NCBI GenBank assembly: GCA_030592645.1
Contig: JAUVIR010000011.1
Location: 1-56,704 of the forward strand
Source: Candidatus Fermentibacterota bacterium
GTDB lineage: Bacteria; Fermentibacterota; Fermentibacteria; Fermentibacterales; JCC-6
Reading direction: 5' to 3'
Length of the DNA: 56,704 nucleotides
The notes beneath the pieces were generated by a model that made no database searches, was not told the DNA's origin, and saw nothing but the letters and a program-made list of their open reading frames with translations. Of the stretch, positions 29,706 to 39,436 are shown piece after piece (positions within the stretch are counted from its first letter, which is position 1; every line of letters begins with the position of its first letter). Made by a program: the position numbers and the translations under genes.

Positions 29706-30883
29706 CGTTCACCTCCGTAAACAGTGGACATTCTTCGCAGTTTCTTGACGATCCGGGGAAGAACATCCAGAACGTAATCAACCTCTTCGCGGGTTGTCGA
29801 CCTTCCCATGCTGAATCTGAGAGAGCCATGTGTGAATTCAATTGGAAGGTCCATTTCCAGGAGGACATAGGATGGGTCAAGGGATCCTGACGCGCATGCG
29901 GAACCGGTTGAAACCTCTACCCCCTCGTAGTCAAGGTAAAGAAGAAGTGCTTCCCCTTCAACCCCTTCAAAGGAAACATTAAGTGTAGAGTGAATGCAGT
30001 ATGCAGGATCACTGTTGAAATGGATGTTCTCGATCCGGCTCTCTATTCCTTCTCTTAGTATTCTGTTAAGCCCGGTCAGACGTTCAGATTCCGCTTTCAT
30101 CTCGCTGGCGCGGAGTTCAACCGCCCTTCCAAGACCTACGATGCCGAGTGTGTTCTCGGTACCTGCCCGCCTCCCCATTTCCTGATGGCCGCCCCTGATC
30201 AATGGGCAGAAGGGAGTGCCCTTTTTCACGTACAGAGCTCCAACCCCCTTTGGACCATAGATCTTGTGAGCTGAGATGGTGAGGAAATCAACATCAAGCT
30301 TTTTGACATCCAGGGGTATTTTACCAACCGCCTGTACAGCATCTGTATGGAACATTGCCCCCGAGGCATGCGCTATTTCAAGAGCTCTTTCGACATCCTG
30401 AATTGCGCCTGTTTCGTTGTTCACCATCATAATGGACACAAGCGATGTATTCCCCGATACCGCCTGCTGCAGATCGTCCATTCTAACAAGCCCTCTTTTG
30501 TCCACACCTATGCGCTTAACAGTGGTTCCTCTGTTTTTGAGACATTTCGATGTCTCAAGGATGCAGGGGTGCTCAATAGTTGATATAACAAGGTCGCTCT
30601 CAACCGGTGCATGCAGGCTGCATCGGGCTCCGCTGCAGCTTACCAGTGAAAGCACAGTGTTATTAGCCTCCGAGCCGCTTCCAACGAACATGATCTCTTC
30701 CGGGTCAGCGTTTATAAGCCCGGCAACCTTCTCCCTGGCATCTTCGATAAGAGTTCTGGCCCTTCTTCCATCTTCGTGAAGACTGGAAGGGTTTCCGAAC
30801 ACGTCGATTGATTCGATAATTGCTTTCTTTACCTCAGGATGAAGAGGTGTTGTAGCGTTGTGATCAAGATATATCCTTTGCAT
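29702..30883 (-). CDS. Cysteine desulfurase, NifS/IscS-like
   Basis: YLDHNATTPLHPEV, GSGSEANNTVL, HTDAVQAVGKIPLDV, LTISAHKIYGPKGVGALYV, STGSACASGSLDPSYVL. Overlaps the downstream scaffold gene (ATGA). Confidence 0.95.
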   Translation of the reverse strand: MQRIYLDHNATTPLHPEVKKAIIESIDVFGNPSSLHEDGRRARTLIEDAREKVAGLINADPEEIMFVGSGSEANNTVLSLVSCSGARCSLHAPVESDLVISTIEHPCILETSKCLKNRGTTVKRIGVDKRGLVRMDDLQQAVSGNTSLVSIMMVNNETGAIQDVERALEIAHASGAMFHTDAVQAVGKIPLDVKKLDVDFLTISAHKIYGPKGVGALYVKKGTPFCPLIRGGHQEMGRRAGTENTLGIVGLGRAVELRASEMKAESERLTGLNRILREGIESRIENIHFNSDPAYCIHSTLNVSFEGVEGEALLLYLDYEGVEVSTGSACASGSLDPSYVLLEMDLPIEFTHGSLRFSMGRSTTREEVDYVLDVLPRIVKKLRRMSTVYGGER

Positions 30884-31184
30884 TGCATCTCCCTGAATTA
30901 AAAACCGGATTCCGGCAATATCCTATTTCTATATCTACATTATGTTCCAGCCTGCTCCGAAATGCAACCGTATTTTGAGGGCATTCCGGGATATGGTAAA
31001 TGCCCGGGATTGCGATTTCTTCGAAGGTGAACTGTTCATGACTGATTTCGAAATAGATTCCATTGATGCTGTTAATCCGAATACAAGTGCAAATACTTTT
31101 GCCTGCCGTGCCCACCCCAAATTTCACAGAGTATCCGGGGAGCCATAAAGACCGAATTCTAGATCAAGCTGACTGCATAAGTTT

Positions 31185-31210
31185 GGGGGCACTGATAAGT
31201 GTCCCCTTTT
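31185..31210. terminator. Stem-loop with T-run
   Basis: GGGGGCACT-GATA-AGTGTCCCC (9 bp, one GU) followed by TTTT. Confidence 0.5.
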
Positions 31211-31440
31211 ACTTTACGTAACTTTTCTGAAGAACTTCTTCGATTATTTCAACAGCTTTGCTGACTCCGTCCTCCTGTTCCATCCTGCTGCCTATTTCTG
31301 CGAATTGTTTTTGAACAGGGGATCTTCCTTAAGCTTTTGCATTGCATCAGTTATCCCCCTCGCTTCCCCATGATTGAATTCCAAATCTCATCCAGCTCCT
31401 CCGATTGTTTTCGTAAGCAGGCATAATAATCCCCGAATAT
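31207..31440 (-). pseudogene. Degraded coding remnant (possibly glycosyltransferase C-terminus)
   Basis: Minus-strand frames give coding-like pieces broken by stops/frameshifts: DYYACLRKQSEELDEIWNSIMGKRGDN*, GEARGITDAMQKLKEDPLF, QKQFAEIGSRMEQEDGVSKAVEIIEEVLQKSYVK*. Confidence 0.4.
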
Positions 31441-31570
31441 TCACATCGCAAATTCAGAAGCAGCAAGAACATCAGCTTGATCACATTGAGAAATGAGTGC
31501 GAATTTTTGACAATATTTCAGATGGGCATATACTTACAGAGTATCCATTTCCCGAAAGGCGGCCTCCATA

Positions 31571-32719
31571 ATGAAATGCTTCACTTGTTCGTTCGTGATT
31601 GCGTTCTTCTTTGTTTCTTCAGCATCTGCACAGGATGATTCGGTCACACTGGGAGAGCTAGCTTCAGAACTCTTTGAATCCTACGAGAGCCAGCCGGGAA
31701 TTCTTGTTCAGGACGCGGCATTGTGCTATCAGGATGGTGATTATGAGAAAGCAGCAGAGTACTATATTCTGGCCCTTGAGGCGGATCTGGATGATAATCC
31801 AATAACCCTCTTTAACCTTGCCTGTTGTTACGGGCTGCTCGATGAGCCGGAACTTGCCGGGAAGGCCCTGCTGCAGTCCGCCCTGGCGGGATTCGACAGA
31901 CCTGAGCTTATAGAGACCGACACCGATTTTTCATCTGTAATCGATAGCGAAGTGTTCAATGATTATGTGCTCGAAGCCATGGCTGTCATGGAAGAAACCA
32001 GAGAGCGCAGGAGTATTGAAGTGCTTGGCGACAGGCTTTTCCTGCAATATCCTTCAATGCAGACTGCAAGAATCCACGTTCCTGATAATTACGGTCCGCA
32101 GGAGCGGTATGACCTCGTCCTTGCGCTTCACGGTTACGGCGGAGATGTCGCCGAGTTTTCCTCCAGATGGACTGCATTTGATGAAGGAAACTTCATCTTT
32201 GTTTCTCTCCAGGCGCCCTACGCCTTTGAGCAGAACGGCAGGACCGTATTCAGCTGGACAGTCCACGGTTCCAGTGAGTGGGAGAGGGGGGATATGCCCC
32301 CGGAACAGAAGCGGGAGATGTTCGGTAATTCCCTTGAATTATCTTCGGATATGATCCTTGCATGTCTGGATGACATTAAAAGCCGATACAGAATTGACAG
32401 TATTTACCTGCTCGGATTCAGTCAGGGCGGCATAATGGCATACTGGACCGGTTTCGAGAATCCATCGATCTTTGCGGGTATTGCCACCTACAGCGGAGTG
32501 ATAGACGAAGAACTCTTTCCCGAAGGGATAATCGAATCAGCTGCTGCCCTTCCGATATTCATCGGCAGGGGCATGCAGGAAGATGACAGGGCGATTAATG
32601 CGAAAGATCTCCTAACCGATGCCGGGTACGATGTTACATTCTTCGAGTACGATGGCGGGCATTTCTTTCCGGATGAGGGTCTGCGCGCTGTTGAGGATTG
32701 GATACGGGAAATTCAATGA
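31571..32719 (+). CDS. Secreted TPR plus alpha/beta-hydrolase (esterase/PHB depolymerase-like)
   Basis: Signal peptide. DLVLALHGYGGDVAEF. Nucleophile elbow LLGFSQGGIMAYW. C-terminal GGHFFPDEG. Confidence 0.8.
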   Translation: MKCFTCSFVIAFFFVSSASAQDDSVTLGELASELFESYESQPGILVQDAALCYQDGDYEKAAEYYILALEADLDDNPITLFNLACCYGLLDEPELAGKALLQSALAGFDRPELIETDTDFSSVIDSEVFNDYVLEAMAVMEETRERRSIEVLGDRLFLQYPSMQTARIHVPDNYGPQERYDLVLALHGYGGDVAEFSSRWTAFDEGNFIFVSLQAPYAFEQNGRTVFSWTVHGSSEWERGDMPPEQKREMFGNSLELSSDMILACLDDIKSRYRIDSIYLLGFSQGGIMAYWTGFENPSIFAGIATYSGVIDEELFPEGIIESAAALPIFIGRGMQEDDRAINAKDLLTDAGYDVTFFEYDGGHFFPDEGLRAVEDWIREIQ

Positions 32720-33411
32720 GCGGCTTTATTGAGGCATGGCAGCAGAAACTGTTCGGCAGCCTCAGAGCATTCTGCGGCAGCGATATGGCGGACAGGATAA
32801 TGAAGGGATACGAAAGCATAACCAGTGAAACTGAAACTGAGGAAACAATCAGATGGACTGCTGAAACTATCCGAAAAATAGAGGATGAGTGTTCTCCGGA
32901 AATGCTGCACGGCATTATGACAGCATGTTCCTGTCCATTCCCCAGAACCAAACTGCAGAAACTTCGAAGGATATATCTTGAAACTGGAGATGTTGAAACG
33001 GTGATCAAAGCGCTTCAGCAGCAGCTGGAGGATTCACTGAGAAAAGGGATGCTCCTGGAAGATGCCATAGTCGACCGGATTGTAGAATTGGGATGGGGGG
33101 TTGCCGGGAAGCTGGATGGCAACCGAATAGTAATTACCAAGATACCCAAGAGCGGCAATCTCCGGGAGTACATGAACGAAAGAGACCCTCAGAAGAAACG
33201 GGAACTTTACTGTCACTGCCCGAGGGTAAGACAGGCGGTACAGCTGGATATAGAACTGCCCTCAGCCTATTGCCTCTGCGGGGCAGGATACTACCTCCAG
33301 ATATGGGAGACAATCCTTGAGAGAAAAGTCAGAGTAGAGGTTATGAGATCCGTCTGTTCAGGTGCTGAGCTGTGCTCATTTGCTGTCCATCTTCCCGAGG
33401 AGTGCATATAA
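32716..33411 (+). CDS. Conserved-looking Cys-rich hypothetical protein
   Basis: ATGA overlap with the esterase gene. C-rich motifs ACSCPFPRTK, YCHCPRVR, YCLCGAGYY. Confidence 0.6.
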   Translation: MSGFIEAWQQKLFGSLRAFCGSDMADRIMKGYESITSETETEETIRWTAETIRKIEDECSPEMLHGIMTACSCPFPRTKLQKLRRIYLETGDVETVIKALQQQLEDSLRKGMLLEDAIVDRIVELGWGVAGKLDGNRIVITKIPKSGNLREYMNERDPQKKRELYCHCPRVRQAVQLDIELPSAYCLCGAGYYLQIWETILERKVRVEVMRSVCSGAELCSFAVHLPEECI

Positions 33412-33465
33412 ACGAATCCACCGAAGAATGGTCTCATCCCGTCCAGGAATTATGAATGGTTGAAT

Positions 33466-36400
33466 ATGGATAGGAACCTTGCCGAAATCATCCGTGAAGA
33501 CATCGACAGACTCTGCCGAATTTCCGTTGTAAAACCTTCGCCGACAGAGAGGCTGCTGGAGGGTGAACGGCGGAACGTTGCTATACTCTTTCTTGATATA
33601 AAGGGATTCTCATCACTATCGGAAACACTGGATCACGAAACCGTTCATCTGATCATCGATGGCGTTATGGGTGCACTTGCCAGGGTTGTTGAACTTCACG
33701 GCGGATATGTAGATAAGTTTGAAGGTGATCTGATAATGGCCCTGTTCGGAGCCCGTAATTCAGCTGAATACGACTCAATCAGAGCCGTAACCTGCGGTCT
33801 GCGAATGCTGGAGACACTTCAGGAGGCTAATGGAGTACTCTCAGAAACAGGGATTAACCTTGAAGCAAGGGTTGGGATCAGTGCAGGCAATGTAACGGTA
33901 GCTCCAGATCCATCCGGGCATTTGACTGCAACAGGTGATGAAGTCAATCTCGCTAGAAGGATGGAGTCAGCGGCGGAACCGGGCACAGTTCTTGCCACAT
34001 CCGGTGTGCAAAGGGACTGCAGCAGGCATTTTAACTGGGGATCGGAAGGAGCAATCAAAGTAAAGGGTTTCGGCAGGCTCATAGAAACGTTCAGACCTCT
34101 CGATACAAGAGTTGATCCGGGAGATGAATTCCATTGGGGATCGGAAGGAGCAATAGGTTTTGTAGGTAGAGGCAGGGAGGTCAAAGATCTGGAGATCTTC
34201 TTCCGCGAGTACCTGGAAAGGTACCATGAAAGTAATGCGGATTATCAGGTGAAGCATTCAATGATTACACTTGAAGGAAGTGCAGGAATAGGGAAGTCCA
34301 GACTTATTCGTGAATTTCTGTCTGGATTTCAACAGGCAGGCGGAGTCAGAATACTTGAGGGCTCTACCGCTTCCTTTGCGCAACCTCCCTATAGAGTGTG
34401 GACCAGTATTCTCCAGAAGCTGTTAGGTTTCGGTCGCTCGATGGACATAACTGATAGTAAGTTGGAAAACACATTACGCGAGGTACTGCAGACCGACGAT
34501 CTATCCGATAGGCTTCAGCGGGGGATACCATTTATAGCAATGCTGCTTCCGAACTGTTTCGATGCCAATCGTCTCCGGAAGATCAATGATACTGCTCTGC
34601 ATAGCGAAACTGTGAGTGCTATTGGAAGCCTGCTTGATGCTCTGGCGCATATGAGCCCGCTGATCCTTCTGATGGAGGATATTCACAACATCGACGAAGT
34701 GTCACTTAGTACACTTGAATCAATAATTTCTGGAGTTCACTGCGGGAAACCCATCATGGTGGTCTTTGTGCGTCGCCGGGAACCCCCCTCATTTTACACA
34801 GATATTTCTTCAATTAGTGACGCAGCCTGTGTCTTCCATAACATCCTTCTGGAGGAAATGCCTGACAAGGATCTCACACGGATGATCGAGGAAAGACTTG
34901 AAGACGTTACGCCCATGGTCAGCCACTTGCTTCTTGACCGTTCCCGTGGAAACCCTTACTTCCTGGAAGAAATGATAAATTACCTGATTGAATCGGGTGC
35001 CATTTCAAAGAGAGAGGGAATGTTCGACTTCTGTACGGATACCGGGAACATTCATGTTCCTCCTTCTCTGGACGGTCTGCTGCAGTCAAGAATAGACCGG
35101 CTTCCACTTAATCTTAAGATTGCACTTCAGTGCGCATCCGTTCTTGGACACGAAATCTCTCTGGATATCTATGCGTCAATGGTAAAGTGTCTGCATGTAG
35201 ATATTGATCCTGAAGTCAATCTGATCGAGCTTGAGCAGCGGGGCTTTATGAAGCGTTCTCAGGATCAGGATAGCACAGTATACCGCTTCGGAAGCCTTCT
35301 TATGAAGGATGCCGTATATGCACTGCTTCTTCATTACAACAGACAATTGCTTCACAGCATAGCTGCCCGTGTGATTATTGATGATCCTTTCTTCTCCCCC
35401 GAAGAGAGAGCGCCTGCACTGGCCATACACCTGTACATGAGTGGTGAAACCGCTAAGGCAGTAAAATGGGGAATGAAGGCTTTGCTCTCATCTGCCCGCG
35501 CTTCAGAAAACAATGAAGTACTTGAATGGACATCGCGTCTTCTAAAATGGATCGAGATGAAGGAAGAATCTACTTTAAACAGTGATGAAGTAGTGAATAT
35601 TCTTCAGCATCGACAATCTGCACTACTGCACCTTGGAAGGATAGAGGAGGCAGGCTCCATCCTGGACAGGATAAACAGCATTGCAGGAGCGGATGTGGAT
35701 GATCGAATCCGTATAAGTGCATTGAATTCTTCGGTCAGATTTTACATCGTTCGTAACAAGGTTGAAGAAGCGGCTGCGCTTCTCAAGCGTGCCGGGAACT
35801 TGAACAAGGGAAGGTATCCGCAGGAGCAAGCTGCAACAGTTTACCTGCAGGGTATTCTGAAGCGAAATGAAGGATTGGATTCACAGGCGGAAAAGCTGTA
35901 CAGGAGGGCGCTTACAATCGCGGAATCCGTCGGCGATAAGAGCCTTCTCGGGCATATTCTGGGAAGTCTCGGAATCGTCACAAGGGTACTTGGGTCCGAT
36001 GAGGATGCAATGGAACTCTATCAGTCCTCTCTCTCGATTCATAGAGAAATAGGGAACAGGGCGGATGAGATCACCGTGCTTTACAATATCGCGAATATTT
36101 ACTGTGACAGAGGTGAGTTGGAAGAGGGCGAGAAAAACTATATCCAGGTTATCCAAAATGCTGAAGAGACCGGAAGCATGAGGATACTGGGCAATGCGCT
36201 TGGCGCTCTGGGTACGGTCTATAGCGAGATGGGGGATCCGGGTAAGGGGTTAGAATATCTATCGAAGGCTGAGAAGATATTCAGGCGTATAGGGGATTTC
36301 CATGAGGTTGCCTGGCATATCACCAATAAAGTGGAGATTCATATCGAATCAGAAGATTGGGATAAGGCCTGGTCTAACCTGGCAGAATCAATGGAGTTAT

Positions 36401-36804
36401 CGGAGAAGTACGGTCCTGAACCCATGACTGGATACAATCATTCTCTGCTGGCCAGGATACTGCTGAAAAGAGATGAGTGCAGCAGGGCCAGGGAATCAGC
36501 TGAGAAGGGATTGAGAATACTCAGGGAAACAGGTTCTCCCTTTGATATTGTCGTAGCCATCGTAAGCATGGGGTTGGTCGAAGCTGCAGGAGGACATCTG
36601 GAAAAGGCTTCAGCTGCCTATTCTGAAGCCAGAAACATTATTACTCAGCATGACCTGTTGGGGAATCTGTCAGTCGGGCTGCAGCAGCTCAGGGCAGTTC
36701 TTATGGAATCCGGAGTTAAAGATAAAGATATACCGCTGCCGGCAAACTGGAGAGACCGCAGGGTCGAACCTGCTGTCAGTCCAGTCCGAGCAGACCTCTC
36801 CTGA
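33466..36804 (+). CDS. Class III nucleotide cyclase - AAA ATPase - TPR signalling protein
   Basis: Cyclase: VAILFLDIKGFSSLSETLDHE, GGYVDKFEGDLIMALFG, GDEVNLARRME. Walker A LEGSAGIGKSRLIREF. C-terminal TPR array. Confidence 0.88.
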   Translation: MDRNLAEIIREDIDRLCRISVVKPSPTERLLEGERRNVAILFLDIKGFSSLSETLDHETVHLIIDGVMGALARVVELHGGYVDKFEGDLIMALFGARNSAEYDSIRAVTCGLRMLETLQEANGVLSETGINLEARVGISAGNVTVAPDPSGHLTATGDEVNLARRMESAAEPGTVLATSGVQRDCSRHFNWGSEGAIKVKGFGRLIETFRPLDTRVDPGDEFHWGSEGAIGFVGRGREVKDLEIFFREYLERYHESNADYQVKHSMITLEGSAGIGKSRLIREFLSGFQQAGGVRILEGSTASFAQPPYRVWTSILQKLLGFGRSMDITDSKLENTLREVLQTDDLSDRLQRGIPFIAMLLPNCFDANRLRKINDTALHSETVSAIGSLLDALAHMSPLILLMEDIHNIDEVSLSTLESIISGVHCGKPIMVVFVRRREPPSFYTDISSISDAACVFHNILLEEMPDKDLTRMIEERLEDVTPMVSHLLLDRSRGNPYFLEEMINYLIESGAISKREGMFDFCTDTGNIHVPPSLDGLLQSRIDRLPLNLKIALQCASVLGHEISLDIYASMVKCLHVDIDPEVNLIELEQRGFMKRSQDQDSTVYRFGSLLMKDAVYALLLHYNRQLLHSIAARVIIDDPFFSPEERAPALAIHLYMSGETAKAVKWGMKALLSSARASENNEVLEWTSRLLKWIEMKEESTLNSDEVVNILQHRQSALLHLGRIEEAGSILDRINSIAGADVDDRIRISALNSSVRFYIVRNKVEEAAALLKRAGNLNKGRYPQEQAATVYLQGILKRNEGLDSQAEKLYRRALTIAESVGDKSLLGHILGSLGIVTRVLGSDEDAMELYQSSLSIHREIGNRADEITVLYNIANIYCDRGELEEGEKNYIQVIQNAEETGSMRILGNALGALGTVYSEMGDPGKGLEYLSKAEKIFRRIGDFHEVAWHITNKVEIHIESEDWDKAWSNLAESMELSEKYGPEPMTGYNHSLLARILLKRDECSRARESAEKGLRILRETGSPFDIVVAIVSMGLVEAAGGHLEKASAAYSEARNIITQHDLLGNLSVGLQQLRAVLMESGVKDKDIPLPANWRDRRVEPAVSPVRADLS

Positions 36805-37348
36805 GCCCTCCATTGGGAGGATCATCTCCCAGCCAGATCGAGAAGAACACAGATGCGAAATCACTTCCATCGATGGTGCCCATGGATGTACCCTTCACCG
36901 AAACTTCCAGACCGGTGTCGGGAATGTAGGTGAACATCATCTCCTGACCATCCTTCATCTCAGACATCCATGAATTCAGAGATGTTATCCTGCTTTCATA
37001 AATAGACAAATCATCTCCGCTGTTCTTTATGAATCCTTCAGCCCAGGCGCCAGCTATATCTCCGCCGCTTACGTCACGGACAAAATGAAGAATAAGACGC
37101 TTTGTCTGGTCCGACTCACAGATGGCGTACCCATCGCTTCCCGTGTGTTCAAGGTAGAGTGCTGCAACGTAAACGTCCACATTGAAGATAGTAGCTTCCC
37201 TTTTTCCGAGGCCATTCAGAAGCAGGTTGACCCCGTTCACTGTTATAGCATCCTGAAACTCTATATCGTTCATTTCCATTGCATGAGACGATATGACAGT
37301 CATCATCAGTATCAAAGAAAGTGCAGTCATCGATATTCTCAGCTTCAT
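36776..37348 (-). CDS. Chalcone-isomerase-like domain secreted protein
   Basis: Signal peptide. VNGVNLLLNGLGKREATIFNVDVYVAALYLEHTG resembles the chalcone isomerase-like family. Tail overlaps 33466-36804 antisense by 29 bp. Confidence 0.65.
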   Translation of the reverse strand: MKLRISMTALSLILMMTVISSHAMEMNDIEFQDAITVNGVNLLLNGLGKREATIFNVDVYVAALYLEHTGSDGYAICESDQTKRLILHFVRDVSGGDIAGAWAEGFIKNSGDDLSIYESRITSLNSWMSEMKDGQEMMFTYIPDTGLEVSVKGTSMGTIDGSDFASVFFSIWLGDDPPNGGLRRGLLGLD

Positions 37349-37382
37349 AATTCCTCCTTGAATGAAGAGATTTTGTGGAAAG

Positions 37383-39302
37383 TTATTTGATTTCGGAGAA
37401 CAGTTCGTTTACGGCATTCAGAAGTTGTGCCATCGAATAGGGTTTTGACAGGAATTTGGACCTGTCAAGGTGCTTGTATATATCTCTGTCGTTCTGTCCT
37501 TCTTTGTACCCGCTGCAGAATATGAGTGGTATATCCGGCCGTACTTCACGAATCCTCTTTGCCGCTTCGTAACCGCCGAGAATCGGCATTATCACATCAA
37601 GCACGACAAGGTCAACGCTGTCGGGCGAATCAGTGACCAGAAGTACGGCTTCTTCTCCGTTTGCCGCTGTGATAACTTCGTGTCCTGCTTCGGATAGGAC
37701 ATCGCTTGTCAGATTTCTTACACTCTCGTCGTCCTCTGTGATAACGATAGTTTTAGATGTTTCGACAGTGATTTCATGCTCGGGAAGCAATTCCTCGATA
37801 ATAGAATCCTTTTTTACCAGAGGGAGGTAAATCAGGAATACCGAACCATTTTCAGGTTTGCTGTTGGCAGTTATTATCCCGTCATGCTGTGATACGATTC
37901 CATAAACAGTTGACAGTCCAAGCCCTGTACCAGCCGTTATCCCCTTTGTGCTGAAGAAAGGTTCGAATATTCTGCTCAGTGTTTCTTTATCCATACCGCA
38001 GCCTGAATCGGATATGGATAACAGCGCATAGTAACCCTGATCATTCGAGGAGTATGTTCTGCAGAATTCGCGATCAAGGAAAACCCGCTTGGTTCTTACG
38101 AGGATCTTACCGCTCCCGGACATTGCATCCTTTGCATTGAGGAAGATATTCAGGAGCATCTGCTCTATCATATCCTGGTCACCGTTGATGTAGACAGTTT
38201 CAGTCGATGCCAGGAATTCAAGTACGATATCCTCTCCTATAACTCTCTGAAGTGTGGTCATATGTTCGCTGATTATCTCATTAAGATTAAGCAGCCTGGT
38301 AACTGTCTGCTGGTTACGGCTGAATGTCAGAAGCTGGGTGACCAGGGAGTCTGCCCTCTTACCTGCCTGTATAACCTGCAGCAGCATTTCCTGAACCGGG
38401 TTGTCCTCTTCAAGTGCCCCCTGAGCCAATTCCGCGTAGCCGTTGATTACCTGTAGAATATTGTTGAAATCGTGTGCGACTCCACCCGCAAGCTGTCCTA
38501 CCGCCTCCATTTTCTGAGCCTGGCGCAATTGTTCCTCAAGAGAATGTCTGTTGGATAGATCCCTCAGGAGAGCCACATGAGCCTGTTCGCCATCGTATTG
38601 TATTGTCGAGACGCTGATCTCGGCAGGAATGATATCGCCATCCTTCCTCAGAATTTCGATATCGAACAATGATGGAGAGTCCTTCCCGGCTATTCTGTCA
38701 TTCAGATATTTCTGCATTACCGGTTTGTACTCGGCTGAAATGAAATCCAGAATGTTAGATCCATAGAATTCCTCTTCCAGGTAGCCGGTTATCCTCCTGG
38801 CTGTTTCGTTGACGAAGACGATTATTCCATCTTTATAAACTATTAAGGAATCGTTGCTGTTATCGACTACGGATCTGTACATAGCGTGATTCTTTGCAGA
38901 TCCATCGCTGCCGCCACCGGATTCGCTGATCAGATGGCCAGAAATCAGAATACACATTACAATGCCATCTTCATCCCTGACAATTCTGTTGTTCAGGTCA
39001 GCATTTTTTTCGGTTTCACCACTGCAGAGAATCATGTAATTTTGCTTGAAAACGGGTGTTTCAGAGTCATGCAGATTGGATTGGAATTCATCCAGGATAT
39101 GTTTCCTGGATGTATCGGAAATGAAATCCTCGAACCAGTTTCTTCCTGTTATTTCATCAGCGGGGTTACCCAGAATCTCTCTGCCGCGGCTGTTTATGAG
39201 AATAATCGTCCCCGTACGGCTGATGAACAGGACAAGTTCATCTGAATCCCGTAGAACATCATCAATGGACATATATGAGAGAACAGAACCGGTACTATCC
39301 AT
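37383..39302 (-). CDS. PAS-domain hybrid histidine kinase with C-terminal receiver
   Basis: Two PAS-like domains, GGVAHDFNNILQVI (H box), DSGCGMDKETLSRIFEPFFSTKGITAGTGLGLSTVYG, receiver LVVLDVIMPILGG. Confidence 0.93.
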   Translation of the reverse strand: MDSTGSVLSYMSIDDVLRDSDELVLFISRTGTIILINSRGREILGNPADEITGRNWFEDFISDTSRKHILDEFQSNLHDSETPVFKQNYMILCSGETEKNADLNNRIVRDEDGIVMCILISGHLISESGGGSDGSAKNHAMYRSVVDNSNDSLIVYKDGIIVFVNETARRITGYLEEEFYGSNILDFISAEYKPVMQKYLNDRIAGKDSPSLFDIEILRKDGDIIPAEISVSTIQYDGEQAHVALLRDLSNRHSLEEQLRQAQKMEAVGQLAGGVAHDFNNILQVINGYAELAQGALEEDNPVQEMLLQVIQAGKRADSLVTQLLTFSRNQQTVTRLLNLNEIISEHMTTLQRVIGEDIVLEFLASTETVYINGDQDMIEQMLLNIFLNAKDAMSGSGKILVRTKRVFLDREFCRTYSSNDQGYYALLSISDSGCGMDKETLSRIFEPFFSTKGITAGTGLGLSTVYGIVSQHDGIITANSKPENGSVFLIYLPLVKKDSIIEELLPEHEITVETSKTIVITEDDESVRNLTSDVLSEAGHEVITAANGEEAVLLVTDSPDSVDLVVLDVIMPILGGYEAAKRIREVRPDIPLIFCSGYKEGQNDRDIYKHLDRSKFLSKPYSMAQLLNAVNELFSEIK

Positions 39303-39436
39303 AACAAGTATCCCGCCTGGCTTGCATGTTTATACTCGTATTATTATCTCACATTCAGCCGGAAATCGCAATACATGATCTGCATTACATCATGAAACCC
39401 TGTGTATCAGGAATTTCATGCTGTCGATATTCATCT

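Noticed and set aside
29085-30883. NifU/NifS genes as a selenium-specific system linked to the putative selenoprotein
   Set aside because: They are standard Fe-S assembly genes. A selenium-donor role cannot be inferred, and no selA/B/D is in the window.
30864-31148. Overlapping small ORFs on both strands upstream of nifS
   Set aside because: Mutually overlapping with no convincing start or family. Neither can be favoured from sequence alone.
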